A stretch of 64,000 nucleotides of DNA from Phycisphaerae bacterium. GTDB taxonomy: Bacteria; Planctomycetota; Phycisphaerae; Tepidisphaerales; Tepidisphaeraceae. Position 1 is the first letter of the stretch; each line of letters begins with the position of its first letter. Location: the NCBI GenBank assembly GCA_026004655.1, contig BPJO01000002.1, positions 124,001 to 188,000 on the forward strand, read 5' to 3'. Of the stretch, positions 11,081-20,068 are shown one piece after another. A program made the position numbers and the translations under genes. The notes beneath the pieces were generated by a model. That model worked only from the letters and a program-made list of their open reading frames with translations, was not told where the DNA came from and did no database searches.

Positions 11081-11980
11081 ATGAGCATTCTTGTCAATGA
11101 GCAGACGCGGGTCATTTGTCAGGGAATCACAGGAAGCGCCGGGGCCTTTCATACCAAAGGTTGTCTGGATTACGGGACAAAAATGGTCGGGGGTGTCACC
11201 CCGGGCAAAGGCGGAAAAGTGGATGAAAACGGCCTACCGATCTTCGATACGGTATCGCAGGCGGTCAAAGCGACCGGTTGTGACGCGACGATGATCTTTG
11301 TCCCACCCCCGTTTGCTGCTGACGCGATCATGGAAGCCGCCGACGCCGGGATCAAGATCATTGTCGCCATTACCGAAGGTATCCCCGTCCTCGACATGGT
11401 CAAAGCCAAAGAGTTTCTCAAAAACTACCCCGATACGGTCCTGATCGGTCCGAACTGTCCCGGGATCATCACGCCCGGCGAATGCAAGATCGGGATCATG
11501 CCCGGTTATATTCATACCCCGGCGAATCAAGCCAAAAGCGGAAAATCAGTGGGGATTATTTCCCGATCGGGTACATTAACCTACGAAGCCGTCTGGCAGA
11601 CCAGCACCCGTGGGATCGGTCAGACCACATGTGTAGGTATCGGTGGAGACCCGGTCAAGGGGATCAACTACATCGAACTGTTAGACCTGTTTGAAAAGGA
11701 CCCTGACACCGACGCGATCATCATGATCGGCGAAATCGGGGGGAACGACGAAACCCTTGCAGGGGCACATATCCAGAAACACATCAACAAGCCCGTGGTC
11801 GCGTTTATTGCGGGTCGTACTGCTCCTCCGGGAAAACGGATGGGACATGCCGGCGCCATCATCTCGGGCGGGGATGACACCGCCGATGCCAAACTCAAAG
11901 CCTTGGCCGGGTATGGAATTACCGTCACGGATTCCCCCGCGACCATCGGTGAAACCGTCGCTAAAGTGTTAAAAGTGTAG
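11081..11980 (+). CDS. sucD: Succinyl-CoA synthetase alpha subunit
   Basis: A 299-residue alpha subunit of succinate-CoA ligase, the TCA-cycle enzyme that makes ATP or GTP from succinyl-CoA. The CoA-binding Rossmann domain begins with the [14 protein letters not shown] loop, and the catalytic histidine that is phosphorylated lies in [10 protein letters not shown] near the C-terminus; [12 protein letters not shown] is also present. Start at ATG 11081 is chosen because this is the usual N-terminus; the 25 residues upstream in frame are not conserved and the Shine-Dalgarno is weak. The beta subunit gene sucC, which normally lies just upstream, is absent, so the partner must be encoded elsewhere. 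Divergent from atpD. Confidence 0.96.
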   Translation: MSILVNEQTRVICQGITGSAGAFHTKGCLDYGTKMVGGVTPGKGGKVDENGLPIFDTVSQAVKATGCDATMIFVPPPFAADAIMEAADAGIKIIVAITEGIPVLDMVKAKEFLKNYPDTVLIGPNCPGIITPGECKIGIMPGYIHTPANQAKSGKSVGIISRSGTLTYEAVWQTSTRGIGQTTCVGIGGDPVKGINYIELLDLFEKDPDTDAIIMIGEIGGNDETLAGAHIQKHINKPVVAFIAGRTAPPGKRMGHAGAIISGGDDTADAKLKALAGYGITVTDSPATIGETVAKVLKV

Positions 11981-12061
11981 GTCGACCGTATCGAATTGAT
12001 AATCCGGTCCTGCCACAAGCCTATAATCCCGAAAAATCGTCGTTTACAATAGGAGAAAACC

Positions 12062-12646
12062 ATGGCCCGGATCGCCATTCTGGTGGAAAAAATTTACGAG
12101 GATCTTGAACTTCAGTATCCCAAGTACCGGTTGAAGGAAGCGGGTCACCAGGTGGATGTGATCGGTCCCAAAGCCGGGGAAACCTATGTAGGCAAACATG
12201 GATATCCCCAAAAAGCGGAGATCAGTGCTTCGGATGTCCGTATCCAGGATTATCAGCTTCTGGTGATTCCGGGAGGAACGTCGCCTGACCATATGCGACG
12301 GGATGAACATATGGTCCGAATCGCACGTGAAGCCGACCGGGCCGGAATCCCGATGGCAGCGATTTGTCATGGACCCTGGCTTATGTGTTCAACATCCGCT
12401 TTGAAAGGACGTCGGTGCACCAGTTACATGAGCATCGTTCATGATGTTCTGAACGCGGGAGGAAAATGGGTGGACGAAGCTTGTGTGGTGGACGGTCCGA
12501 TCATCACGGCCCGCACGCCGGATGACCTGCCGGCTTTTATGACCGCCATCCTCAGTTTGTTGGAAAAAGGTCAACCCCAAGGCACGGTCGGAAAACCGAT
12601 CGCTCCGGAGTGGGTGCATCGACTGGTTTCAGAATATAAATCCTGA
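12062..12646 (+). CDS. DJ-1/PfpI family protein
   Basis: A 194-residue DJ-1/PfpI-type protein (class I glutamine-amidotransferase fold). The nucleophile elbow is AAICHGP with Cys102 followed by His103, and Glu13 near the N-terminus is placed as in PfpI. VIPGGTSPDHMR supports the family. Members act as intracellular peptidases, deglycase- or hydrolase-like stress proteins; which activity applies here cannot be told. GGAG lies about 7 bp before the ATG. It sits 81 bp after sucD and may be cotranscribed. Convergent with the ABC permease gene. Confidence 0.88.
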   Translation: MARIAILVEKIYEDLELQYPKYRLKEAGHQVDVIGPKAGETYVGKHGYPQKAEISASDVRIQDYQLLVIPGGTSPDHMRRDEHMVRIAREADRAGIPMAAICHGPWLMCSTSALKGRRCTSYMSIVHDVLNAGGKWVDEACVVDGPIITARTPDDLPAFMTAILSLLEKGQPQGTVGKPIAPEWVHRLVSEYKS

Positions 12647-12674
12647 ATAAAAAAGAGATTATGAAAAAAAGGGG

Positions 12675-13595
12675 TTATCCTTCGTTGCCGCCCAGTTCAC
12701 GGTGACGGAAGACCAAAAGACCTAGTGCTAAAGCGGCTGCGATGTAGAAAATCGCGTACACAGCGGCCAGTCCGGTGTTCTGCCAGATAAAGGATAAGGT
12801 AATAGTTTGTTCCGGAAGCAGTCCGTCCGTCGTTCCGATCTGCCCATAGACGGCGTACTTGCGAAGATCGAACACTTCCAAAAACGGGAGCAATGTTTCC
12901 AGGACTTTCCCCAAAACCGTCATCAACCATCCCTGTCCTGCCAAGGCAGAATCGATAAAACGGGTCAGGTTGCCTGCCAGATACAGTAAAATGACCGTCG
13001 GGAGATTAACCACCAGTGAAAAACGAGTCGAAATCGCCACGCTGACCGCAGCCAGTACGCAGATCTGAAGCCAAGTCATCAAAAGACTCGGGATCAATCC
13101 ACTGAGGTGCATTACCCGAAGGTTCCAAAGTCTAGCGAGTTCGCGATCGTCAATACTTCGATTGTTGATCATATAATCCGTGGGAATACGCCACCACGTA
13201 CACAAACAAAGTAACGCGCCCAAAACGACCACCGCCAAACCTGCCGAGGTGATTAACCCAAGGTATTTACCGACAAGCACTTCCAATCGACTGACCGGTT
13301 TACTCATTAAGGTGAGCATGGTCCGGTCTTCGATTTCTTCATGGATGGCCTTGCTTGTAGCAAAAAGAGTCACGATCAAAACCAATAAACCGATGATGTC
13401 CAGTCCCAGGACTTTATACATCACCACGTCATCACCGGTGGCCAACGTAAAAAAAGGCAAAAACATGAAAATCAAAAGAACCGTCGCAGCTATCCCAAGA
13501 AGCAGGGAATAGATGGGCTGGCTGACGGCTTCGAAAAAGGTATGTCGAGCAATGACCCACGTTCGATACATGCGCGATCCGGTTAACAAAGGCAT
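12675..13595 (-). CDS. ABC-2 type transporter permease
   Basis: An integral membrane protein of about 306 residues with at least six hydrophobic helices, resembling ABC-2 permeases. A cytoplasmic segment HEEIEDRTMLTLMSKPVSR between the second and third membrane helices is the coupling-helix region typical of this family (multidrug, NosY- or gliding-type exporters). I prefer ATG 13595; the frame continues to a TTG at 13616, and ATG 13571 is also possible. No ATPase gene adjoins it, so the nucleotide-binding partner is unlinked; an orphan ABC ATPase lies at 53.6 kb but nothing ties the two. Substrate unknown. Confidence 0.8.
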   Translation of the reverse strand: MPLLTGSRMYRTWVIARHTFFEAVSQPIYSLLLGIAATVLLIFMFLPFFTLATGDDVVMYKVLGLDIIGLLVLIVTLFATSKAIHEEIEDRTMLTLMSKPVSRLEVLVGKYLGLITSAGLAVVVLGALLCLCTWWRIPTDYMINNRSIDDRELARLWNLRVMHLSGLIPSLLMTWLQICVLAAVSVAISTRFSLVVNLPTVILLYLAGNLTRFIDSALAGQGWLMTVLGKVLETLLPFLEVFDLRKYAVYGQIGTTDGLLPEQTITLSFIWQNTGLAAVYAIFYIAAALALGLLVFRHRELGGNEG

Positions 13596-13824
13596 CACAA
13601 TGTATTCTTCTGACAAACCGATTTCCAGTTAAGGTGGGAAAGATTCTTCATCGTTGTCTGACAAGAACCCGGTATAAACCGCCTGATTTAACAAAAGGTT
13701 CAGAGAAAAAATAAAAATCTTGCAAAAATTAGTCAGTTTTCGCGTTGGATGTTTCCCAAATTGTACGTCTTGCCTAAGTCCCCACGGGACGACTCCTCGT
13801 CTCGGAATCGTTTTGGGAGAATAA

Positions 13825-15171
13825 ATGAGCAAGAAAGTGCAGCCACGAGCTTGGATGGAACGTGTCGAACCGAGGCAACTGCTTGCGACGTTCACGGTCA
13901 CCACCGCAGCCGACACCGCAAGCGGATCATTAAGAGAGGCCATTACCAAAGCCAACCGATCCAGCGATCACGACATCATCCGTTTTGCAATCGGGAGCGG
14001 GCAAAAAACCATTACACTCAAGTCAGCCCTCCCGTTCATTAAATATTCACTCACCCTCGATGCCACCACCCAACCCGGGTATTCGGGAAAACCCTTAATC
14101 GAAATTCGCGGCGATCAAACGTCAGGCGACGGGCTTCGTGTCGGTGGTGGAAACTCCATCATCAAAGGATTGATCATCAATCGGTTCAGCGGAAACGGTC
14201 TGATCCTGGTCAACAAAGGCGGAAATATCGTCAAAGGTAACTGGATCGGTCTGGACAAAACCGGAACATTCGCTGCCAAAAATGGGGGAAAAGGGATTGT
14301 GGTCGGCACCCCTGGCAACACCATCGGTGGGACCGGATCACAAGACCGAAATGTCATCAGCGGCAACGGTTCGTCCGGAGTGCAACTGTGGTCCTCCTCG
14401 GCTTACAACAATATCGTTATCGGAAACTACATCGGGACCGATTACACCGGACAAAAAGCCGTCGGCAATGCTACCGTCGGTGTTTCCATCAACAGCTCAA
14501 CAGGCAACCGGATCGGCGGTTTCCAAACCAACGAACGGAACATCATCTCGGGCAACAAAACCAACGGTATTGTCATCAACGGAACAGGGTCTCGGAACAA
14601 TCGGATCATCGGAAATTACATCGGACTCAATGCGGGGGGAACCAAGGCTGTTTCCAATCAATGGTACGGAATTGAAATCAGTCGGGACAACAATTGGGTG
14701 CAAAAGAATGTCGTTTCCGGAAACAACCGTTCCGGTATAGCGCTTTGGCTGAGTGGCGCCTATGGCAACAAGATCATCGGTAATCTCATCGGGACGGATA
14801 AAACCGGCTCTTACGCGATCGGTAACGGATGGAAAGGGCTTGAAATTACAAACGGCGCTAAAGATAACACCATAGGCGGAACCTCATCCGGTGAACGCAA
14901 CGTCGTTTCAGGAAACAAATCCCATGGAATCCAGGTGTATCAGGGATCCGGAAACCGATTTTACAATAATTACGTCGGTGTAGGACTGAATGGAATTACC
15001 CGGATCGGAAATCAAGGAGACGGATTCCATCTGATCGCAACCAAAAATACCCTCATCCGAGGTGGAATCATCGCTTACAACTTGAATTTCGGCGTTCACA
15101 ACGGCAGTAGCGTCGCAACGGTCCTGACAGGCGTAAAACTTATCGACGATTCGTTACATAACCTCAGGTAA
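13825..15171 (+). CDS. Exported right-handed beta-helix protein
   Basis: A 448-residue protein beginning with the planctomycete export motif VEPRQLLA (residues 14-21), then FTVTTAADTASGSLREAI, the CSLREA-like segment that opens many surface beta-helix proteins. The body consists of repeated units of about 22-24 residues with the pattern NxIGTDxTGxxAxGNxxxGIxI and RNVISGNxxxGI, giving a parallel beta-helix like those of pectate-lyase-fold and NosD-type proteins. No catalytic residues could be assigned. It is probably an extracellular structural or glycan-binding protein. The start follows GGGAG by about 8 bp. It converges on the GH5 gene. Confidence 0.85.
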   Translation: MSKKVQPRAWMERVEPRQLLATFTVTTAADTASGSLREAITKANRSSDHDIIRFAIGSGQKTITLKSALPFIKYSLTLDATTQPGYSGKPLIEIRGDQTSGDGLRVGGGNSIIKGLIINRFSGNGLILVNKGGNIVKGNWIGLDKTGTFAAKNGGKGIVVGTPGNTIGGTGSQDRNVISGNGSSGVQLWSSSAYNNIVIGNYIGTDYTGQKAVGNATVGVSINSSTGNRIGGFQTNERNIISGNKTNGIVINGTGSRNNRIIGNYIGLNAGGTKAVSNQWYGIEISRDNNWVQKNVVSGNNRSGIALWLSGAYGNKIIGNLIGTDKTGSYAIGNGWKGLEITNGAKDNTIGGTSSGERNVVSGNKSHGIQVYQGSGNRFYNNYVGVGLNGITRIGNQGDGFHLIATKNTLIRGGIIAYNLNFGVHNGSSVATVLTGVKLIDDSLHNLR

Positions 15172-15212
15172 ACTCGAACGTTTTCCATTCACACACCGTC
15201 TTCTGCGGTCGT

Positions 15213-16367
15213 CTAGGGTTCGTTATCGTTGTTCGAGATGACTTGGTTATTCAATAACGACAGCATGTTGAGAACTTCTTGGCTCGGAGTATAAGGCGGT
15301 TTGCGCATCACACCACCGCCCGTATCCCACAGGACAGGAATCATTTTCCGTTTTAATGCGGCCTTAAAAACGGAATTGATCCACAACTGCCTATACTTGG
15401 GATCTTTGTTGGAACATACCGTAAACTCGCCTAGATAAACCGGGATGTTGCGCTGTTTCGAAAAGGTGGCAAGCCGATCGAACAGTTCATTCAACTGGTT
15501 AAAATCGGCTGGGCTGCCCCATGTAGGAATCATTTTTCCCCAGCTTGCATCTTCATCCAGTCCGACGAACTGCCAAGGTGTATAATAATGGATGGAAAGC
15601 AGGAGTCGGTCGGGAGTCGGATCGACGGGTATTTTGAAATCCGCACGACACGTTTTATCAATATCCGTCGTGTATCCTGCAATGATGAGGAGACGTTCTG
15701 CGTTTTTCCCACCGGTTTGACGAACGGTATCGACGAAAAGCTGATTTAGTTTGTTGAGTGCTTCATAGGGTTGAGCTTCCTGACTAAAATCAGATTCTTC
15801 ATTCAACGCTTCAAAAATGAGTTTTTCATTCCTATCCGCAAAATGGGTTGCAATCTGGTGCCAGTAGGATTTGAACTTCTCCTCGGCTTGGGGTGTTAGA
15901 CGATTCCTGATCTGAGGGGGATACTTTTGGTCCCAACCCGAATTGATCCATCCTCCGTCCCAATGGATATTGATCACGCAGTACATACCTTGATCAATGA
16001 TCCAATCCACGACTTGGGAAACACGACTCAACTGTCGCGGAGTAATCCGACCTTGCTCTGCATAGGTGTCCCATGCAACAGGAACACGTACGGATTTAAA
16101 ACCTAGCCCGGCCAAAGTCTGAATATATTCCTTTGTAATCGGTGGATTTCCCCAACCGATCTCCCATTCGGTGGTATTTTCAAGAGTATTTCCGATATTG
16201 ATCCCCGGAGTTAGTTTCTCAAAAGCGTTTCGAGCCGTAAGGGGTGTCTGGTCAGTCATTGCGTTAGAGGAGTTTGTTTCCGCAAAAACAGCCGGAGTGA
16301 AAACAAGACCTACCGAAATTAATAACGACACACAACGACATGTTTTTAGCAGTATTTTGTCGAGCAT
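15213..16367 (-). CDS. GH5 family endoglucanase-like glycosidase, secreted
   Basis: A 384-residue glycoside hydrolase family 5 protein. A Sec signal peptide ends near AVFA (residues 26-29). The TIM barrel shows the family pattern: GINIGNTLE, GFKSVRVPVAW (Arg at barrel strand 2), NIHWDGGW, acid/base Glu190 in FEALNEES, SIHYY, nucleophile Glu314 in VYLGEF, and VLWDTGG. Such enzymes cleave beta-1,4-glucans or related beta-glycans. AGGA lies before the ATG. It is the last gene of a minus-strand locus with a LacI regulator, a pseudopilin and a small membrane protein, spaced 67-81 bp apart, so expression is probably induced by sugar. Exact substrate unknown. Confidence 0.9.
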   Translation of the reverse strand: MLDKILLKTCRCVSLLISVGLVFTPAVFAETNSSNAMTDQTPLTARNAFEKLTPGINIGNTLENTTEWEIGWGNPPITKEYIQTLAGLGFKSVRVPVAWDTYAEQGRITPRQLSRVSQVVDWIIDQGMYCVINIHWDGGWINSGWDQKYPPQIRNRLTPQAEEKFKSYWHQIATHFADRNEKLIFEALNEESDFSQEAQPYEALNKLNQLFVDTVRQTGGKNAERLLIIAGYTTDIDKTCRADFKIPVDPTPDRLLLSIHYYTPWQFVGLDEDASWGKMIPTWGSPADFNQLNELFDRLATFSKQRNIPVYLGEFTVCSNKDPKYRQLWINSVFKAALKRKMIPVLWDTGGGVMRKPPYTPSQEVLNMLSLLNNQVISNNDNEP

Positions 16368-16448
16368 CGGATTTCCTGTTTTCTTTCAAAGGGTTCGATC
16401 GATCAATTAATTCCACACAGGGATTCTGAATGGCAAAGCAAAGCACTG

Positions 16449-16970
16449 TTAACGGGGGTACTCTCGCAACGCGACTTGGCCTGTGTCCGGGCAGACCACG
16501 TTCATGATTTTGCCCGCATCGGGATGACTAATGGGAACCCATTTTTTGTCTCCGGGACGCTTAACTTCTCTGCCAAAACGTTGTGCGGACTCAACTTGCG
16601 CGAGTTCGGGTGGGGGTTTGTCGCCCGGTTTGGCCTGTCGGGCGGCATTTTCAACGGTGGAAATGATCCGTTGGGCTTCGGGGGTGAATCGTTCAAGATA
16701 CGCGACAAACAATTTGGAATCACATCGAAACACATGGGCCAAGACGGCTTGTCGTCCTTCATGGTCGAAGGGAGGCAACCGTTTCGAATCATCCGTAAAC
16801 CATGTAATTCCATCATCCGAAGTGTAAAACTGCGTCGGACCCCTGGAGGTGGTACCCGAAAAGGAATCAGACACCTGATAAAAGATTGCCCCGGTACCCA
16901 AAACCATTAAGAGATATGCGACTCCTATGCTCCAGTTTTTTTTCTCATTGATCTTCTCTCTGATGGACAT
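16449..16970 (-). CDS. Membrane-anchored hypothetical protein
   Basis: A protein of about 173 residues that I cannot assign to a family. One N-terminal membrane helix (WSIGVAYLLMVLGTGAIFYQ) is followed by a soluble domain with FYTSDDGITWFTDD and a late VVCPDTGQVALREYPR segment; Pro/Lys-rich linker in between. I choose ATG 16970 because GGAG lies 6-7 bp upstream; the frame extends six codons to a TTG at 16988. It lies between the pseudopilin and the GH5 gene in the LacI-controlled locus. A role at the envelope with the pseudopilin is an inference from position only. Confidence 0.6.
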   Translation of the reverse strand: MSIREKINEKKNWSIGVAYLLMVLGTGAIFYQVSDSFSGTTSRGPTQFYTSDDGITWFTDDSKRLPPFDHEGRQAVLAHVFRCDSKLFVAYLERFTPEAQRIISTVENAARQAKPGDKPPPELAQVESAQRFGREVKRPGDKKWVPISHPDAGKIMNVVCPDTGQVALREYPR

Positions 16971-17069
16971 AAACCGTCTCCGGGACAAGGTTGAGTAAGA
17001 TGTCTTGGAAGAACCAACGGATTTGGTCAGTTGCGATTTGCCGGTTTGGTATTTTCTACCGGAGAAAAC

Positions 17070-17981
17070 TTATCGGTTGTAGTTCAAGCAAACTTCCTTG
17101 ACCAGGACTTCCCCAAGTTTTCGACTCTCGACATGCCCGTCTGCAAAGAGGAAGTTTCCGGAGGTGTTATTCATGTGTCTGAACCGCATGGCTGGACCGC
17201 GCCAAGAATCAACGGTTAGATCCACGTTGGAGCGTTTCAGCCCGTCCAGGGTGTTGTCTCCCAGAGTGCTGTCTCCGAGTTGGATACGATCATTATAACC
17301 ATTGTACCATGAATTAGAGGGAGCAGCCGGGTACAGATAACCATGCCCCCATCCACTTTTCCAACCGTCCAAAGCATAGGAAATCGGGTCAGCCGATCCG
17401 TCAGACCAGGATTCGAGCCTTTGCGATCCGTCCCAGACGATCATGATCCGTGCGCCATCGCGAACCGCCATTTTGCGAGGCCTGAAGTAGGTGTTTCCGG
17501 TCGGATCCAAAACCCAGTCCTGGGATCGTGTTTGGGGCATGAATCGAAGATTTGCAGTATAGTGCGCCCGATAGTCTGTACCCCAAGACGTTGGGAAATC
17601 CTGAGTGTCCTTGTCGGTGAAAATGGGATGAACTCGATCGACTCGATGAGGGGTTGTGGAGTTCGAAGAAGGTGCGGTTCCCAGCAGAATAGAAAGAGTA
17701 TCTCTCCAGCTCCAGGTATCCGAACCACTGCTGACCCATCCCGATGCCGTTTCATAATCGTAAACCATCCCCCAAGGGACGACCCCCTGTTTGTTTTGAG
17801 AGGAATAAAGCTGAAGCGTTACTCCTATCTGTTTGAGATTGGCCATGCAATAGATGTTATTGGCGGCTTTTCGGGCGCGATTCAAGGAAGGAAGCAGTAC
17901 CGATATTAAAACTGCAATGATTCCAATAACAACTAGAAGCTCCACCAATGTAAAACCACGAGGAATAAAAGACCTAGACAT
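17070..17981 (-). CDS. Pseudopilin-like protein with prepilin cleavage motif and DUF1559-type body
   Basis: A 303-residue protein with a type IV prepilin/type II pseudopilin N-terminus: basic leader, [12 protein letters not shown] (cleavage expected after Gly9) and hydrophobic helix, then a body ending in [11 protein letters not shown], resembling the H-X9-DG group expanded in Planctomycetes and Lentisphaerae. Such proteins are often encoded beside glycan-degradation genes and sugar regulators and are thought to act at the cell surface, but their role is unproven. GGAGG precedes the ATG. It follows the LacI-type gene by 67 bp and precedes the small membrane protein by about 100 bp, consistent with one operon. 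Confidence 0.88.
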   Translation of the reverse strand: MSRSFIPRGFTLVELLVVIGIIAVLISVLLPSLNRARKAANNIYCMANLKQIGVTLQLYSSQNKQGVVPWGMVYDYETASGWVSSGSDTWSWRDTLSILLGTAPSSNSTTPHRVDRVHPIFTDKDTQDFPTSWGTDYRAHYTANLRFMPQTRSQDWVLDPTGNTYFRPRKMAVRDGARIMIVWDGSQRLESWSDGSADPISYALDGWKSGWGHGYLYPAAPSNSWYNGYNDRIQLGDSTLGDNTLDGLKRSNVDLTVDSWRGPAMRFRHMNNTSGNFLFADGHVESRKLGEVLVKEVCLNYNR

Positions 17982-18004
17982 GTCAAACCTCCACTACGAA
18001 TTAC

Positions 18005-18019
18005 CACGCGAGCCGCGTG
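18005..18019 (-). other. Short palindrome between lacI-type gene and pseudopilin gene
   Basis: CACGCG (18005-18010) and CGCGTG (18014-18019) around a 3-nt centre form a small hairpin or protein site in the 67-bp gap. It has no T-tract, so it is not an obvious terminator; it could tune expression between the two genes. Confidence 0.3.
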
Positions 18020-18048
18020 TACTCCGCCAATAAATCCGAGAACTATCG

Positions 18049-19108
18049 CTACCCACTGACCGGAGGAGGGGCGGAAGATTCCCGGACAACCAATGACTCG
18101 TCCAGACGTACATGAACAGGCGTTTGAGGTATGGTGCCGTCATCCAACGATGCCATCGCTCGGAGCAGAATTTCTGCCGACATCTGGCCCATTTTGACCG
18201 AAGGAACGTCCACAGCCGTCAGGGACGGAATACTAATTTTGACGACGGGTTCGTTGTTGAAGCAGACGACACTGAAATCTCGGGGGACTCGTAATCCCAG
18301 CTCGTATGCTGCCCGTATCAGACCTAATGCTCCCTGATGGGAATAGGCCAGAACGGCGGTAGCCCGACCCTGCAGAATGGCTTCTCGGACAAATGGTTCA
18401 TAGTAAGAATCCCATGCGGTTAACGCCGGGAGCATGGGAATATTTAGTTGAGGAAAATGAAAGCCCAAATCGGAAGCGGCGTGAACGAAAGCATTGCGTC
18501 GTTCAATGACGCTCGGATGAACGGCATCGACAGACCAGTGATCCAGGTAGGAAATCCGACGATGCCCGAGGTCATATAGGTGCTTGAGTGCAAGATAAGT
18601 ACCCCCGTGCGTCATCGGGTGAGACGGAAGACCCCCGGGTGCCGCTTAACCCATTGAGCGATACATAAGGGATTCCTGATTCGTCCAGGGGATCAAGGTC
18701 GCTAAGTCGCGAAGCCCCGACGGCAACGATACCGTCCACTCGTAAAGGGGGTAAGGCAAAAGCGCTATGCCTTTTGCTCGGAAACGAAACGCAAATCTCA
18801 TATCCCGCGCGGTCCAACGATTCTGCCATGGCCGTGACTGCTTCTTCGACCGGACCGATCCGATCAGAATAAATACCCTCTAGTCCCAGAATGGCGACTA
18901 GTTTGGTTTTGCTAGCCGTCAAATTCCGGGCAGCCATGCTGGGACGATACGCCAGTTCTTCCGCGACACTGAGAATCCGTTGGCGGACCTCCTCCGAAAC
19001 AGAAAATCGTCCTTTTCGGGAATTACTAAGAACCCGACTCACCGTTGATTGACTGACGTCGCACCGACGGGCGATATCCAGCAAAGTTCCTTTACCGTTC
19101 TTAGGCAT
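18049..19108 (-). pseudogene. LacI-family transcriptional regulator, split by a +1 frameshift
   Basis: Two frames together make a normal LacI protein of about 350 residues. The first (from 19108) has the helix-turn-helix LLDIARRCDVSQSTVSRVLS and the first half of the ligand domain; the second (to 18049) continues with LALKHLYDLGHRRISYLD. The frame breaks at a run of five C (18602-18606; five G on the coding strand): four would give the expected DDARGTYLALKHL. Both halves are otherwise well conserved, so this is either a sequencing indel or a very recent lesion; ribosomal slippage on the G-run is a remote third possibility. It heads the pseudopilin/GH5 locus and has its own operators upstream. 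Confidence 0.85.
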
Positions 19109-19150
19109 CCTGGGCTTTCATATCTCAAAACGACGAGACAACGGCGATTC

Positions 19151-19164
19151 AGCAAACGCTTGCT
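19151..19164. promoter_or_regulatory. LacI-family operator overlapping the lacI transcription start
   Basis: The near-palindrome AGCAAACGCTTGCT has the central CG and the GCAA/TTGC arms of LacI-family sites. It lies 43 bp upstream of the regulator's start codon and immediately downstream of its predicted -10 box, where binding would block transcription. Confidence 0.65.
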
Positions 19165-19165
19165 A

Positions 19166-19194
19166 ATTTTTTCTGGATCGTGATTTAATGTCAA
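19166..19194 (-). promoter_or_regulatory. Promoter of the LacI-type gene
   Basis: On the minus strand TTGACA (19194-19189) is followed after 17 bp by AAAAAT (19171-19166), a 4-of-6 match to the -10 box. The operator at 19151-19164 directly follows, implying autorepression. Confidence 0.6.
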
Positions 19195-19279
19195 GAAAAA
19201 AATAAAGCGGAAAACAAGAAAATAGGCAACTTTTCATCTTGGGAACCAACTGACAACCAAAGAGGTCGCGGGAAAATTT

Positions 19280-19293
19280 AGAAAACGTTTGCT
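19280..19293. promoter_or_regulatory. Second LacI-family operator
   Basis: AGAAAACGTTTGCT differs from a perfect AGCAAACGTTTGCT palindrome by one base. Its centre is about 129 bp from that of the first site, near an integral number of helical turns, which suits looping. The rest of the gap to about 19570 shows no gene. Confidence 0.6.
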
Positions 19294-19571
19294 GATTTAT
19301 GCCAGCAGATCCCACCCGCAAAAATGGGTGTGTAAAACTTCAAAACGAGGATACAGGCAATCCGACCACCACAACGCTTTTCAATCACAAGAGTTGCGAA
19401 CAATAAGGGGCGAATCAGCGAAAACAATACCGACCAGGGAGGATACGACCCACGATCCTAATCCTGAAACCCGACAGCTAATTTCAAAAAGCAAAAATTT
19501 TCCAGCTCTTTTTTGCCCCCAAACCGATCGGGCTGTTCGTAGAGTTGATTGAACCGTCAATAGGAGACAAT

Positions 19572-19606
19572 AAAAAATCCCAGCCAAGCTGTGATCTGGC
19601 TGGGAT
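19572..19606 (-). terminator. Intrinsic terminator of rpmE
   Basis: A perfect 10-bp stem (19577-19586 with 19597-19606, ATCCCAGCCA/TGGCTGGGAT) lies 35 bp after the rpmE stop on the minus strand and is followed there by a T-tract (complement of 19572-19577). Confidence 0.85.
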
Positions 19607-19640
19607 CGAAAAGAAAAAAATTATGTCGTTAACGAGGGGG

Positions 19641-19913
19641 CTATTTTTTCCCACCTTTTTGGAAGCTGTAAGTTCCCCCGAACTTTTTGGCAAAACGATC
19701 CAGACGGCCGGTTGTATCCAAGAAAGTTTGTTTCCCGGTGTAAAACGGATGGCTGGCAGAACTGACATCAACCTTCACCAATGGGTATTCATTTCCGTCT
19801 TCCCATTTAATAGTGTCTTTGGTTTCAATGGTCGATCGGGTCAGGAACGCAAAATTAGAAGACATGTCCTGGAAGACCACCGGACGATAACGGGGATGAA
19901 TGCCTTTTTTCAT
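19641..19913 (-). CDS. rpmE: 50S ribosomal protein L31, type B
   Basis: A 90-residue ribosomal protein bL31 of type B. It begins [16 protein letters not shown] and contains [15 protein letters not shown] and [11 protein letters not shown], hallmarks of L31. The CxxC zinc ligands of type A are missing, the condition seen in YkgM-like paralogues used when zinc is scarce. I use the ATG at 19913, with AAAGG about 9 bp upstream, and not the TTG three codons before. It is monocistronic, with a promoter at 20000-20027 and a terminator downstream. No zinc-uptake regulator site could be recognised, so whether it is the only L31 of the cell is unknown. Confidence 0.93.
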   Translation of the reverse strand: MKKGIHPRYRPVVFQDMSSNFAFLTRSTIETKDTIKWEDGNEYPLVKVDVSSASHPFYTGKQTFLDTTGRLDRFAKKFGGTYSFQKGGKK

Positions 19914-19960
19914 GGTCCACAACCTTTAAATGAAATCTTTAAAACAACAAACTTGTCGTG

Positions 19961-19984
19961 CGAAAAACCACCATTGGTTTTTCG
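19961..19984 (-). terminator. A/T-tract hairpin: mlaD terminator or rpmE leader attenuator
   Basis: A perfect 10-bp stem (19961-19970 with 19975-19984, CGAAAAACCA/TGGTTTTTCG) around a 4-nt loop. It lies about 85 bp after the mlaD-like stop, with the A/T tracts of an intrinsic terminator, but also just inside the predicted rpmE transcript (start about 19993), where it could attenuate rpmE. Confidence 0.6.
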
Positions 19985-19999
19985 TCAGCAAGGGGAAGA

Positions 20000-20027
20000 A
20001 GTATATCATTCGAGACGGGAGACGCAA
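20000..20027 (-). promoter_or_regulatory. Promoter of rpmE
   Basis: On the minus strand TTGCGT (20027-20022) and TATACT (20005-20000) are 16 bp apart, giving a start near 19993 and an 80-nt leader for rpmE. Confidence 0.55.
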
Positions 20028-20068
20028 AATTTACTTTAAATATATGTCTTTAAATGATTTGCATTGTT

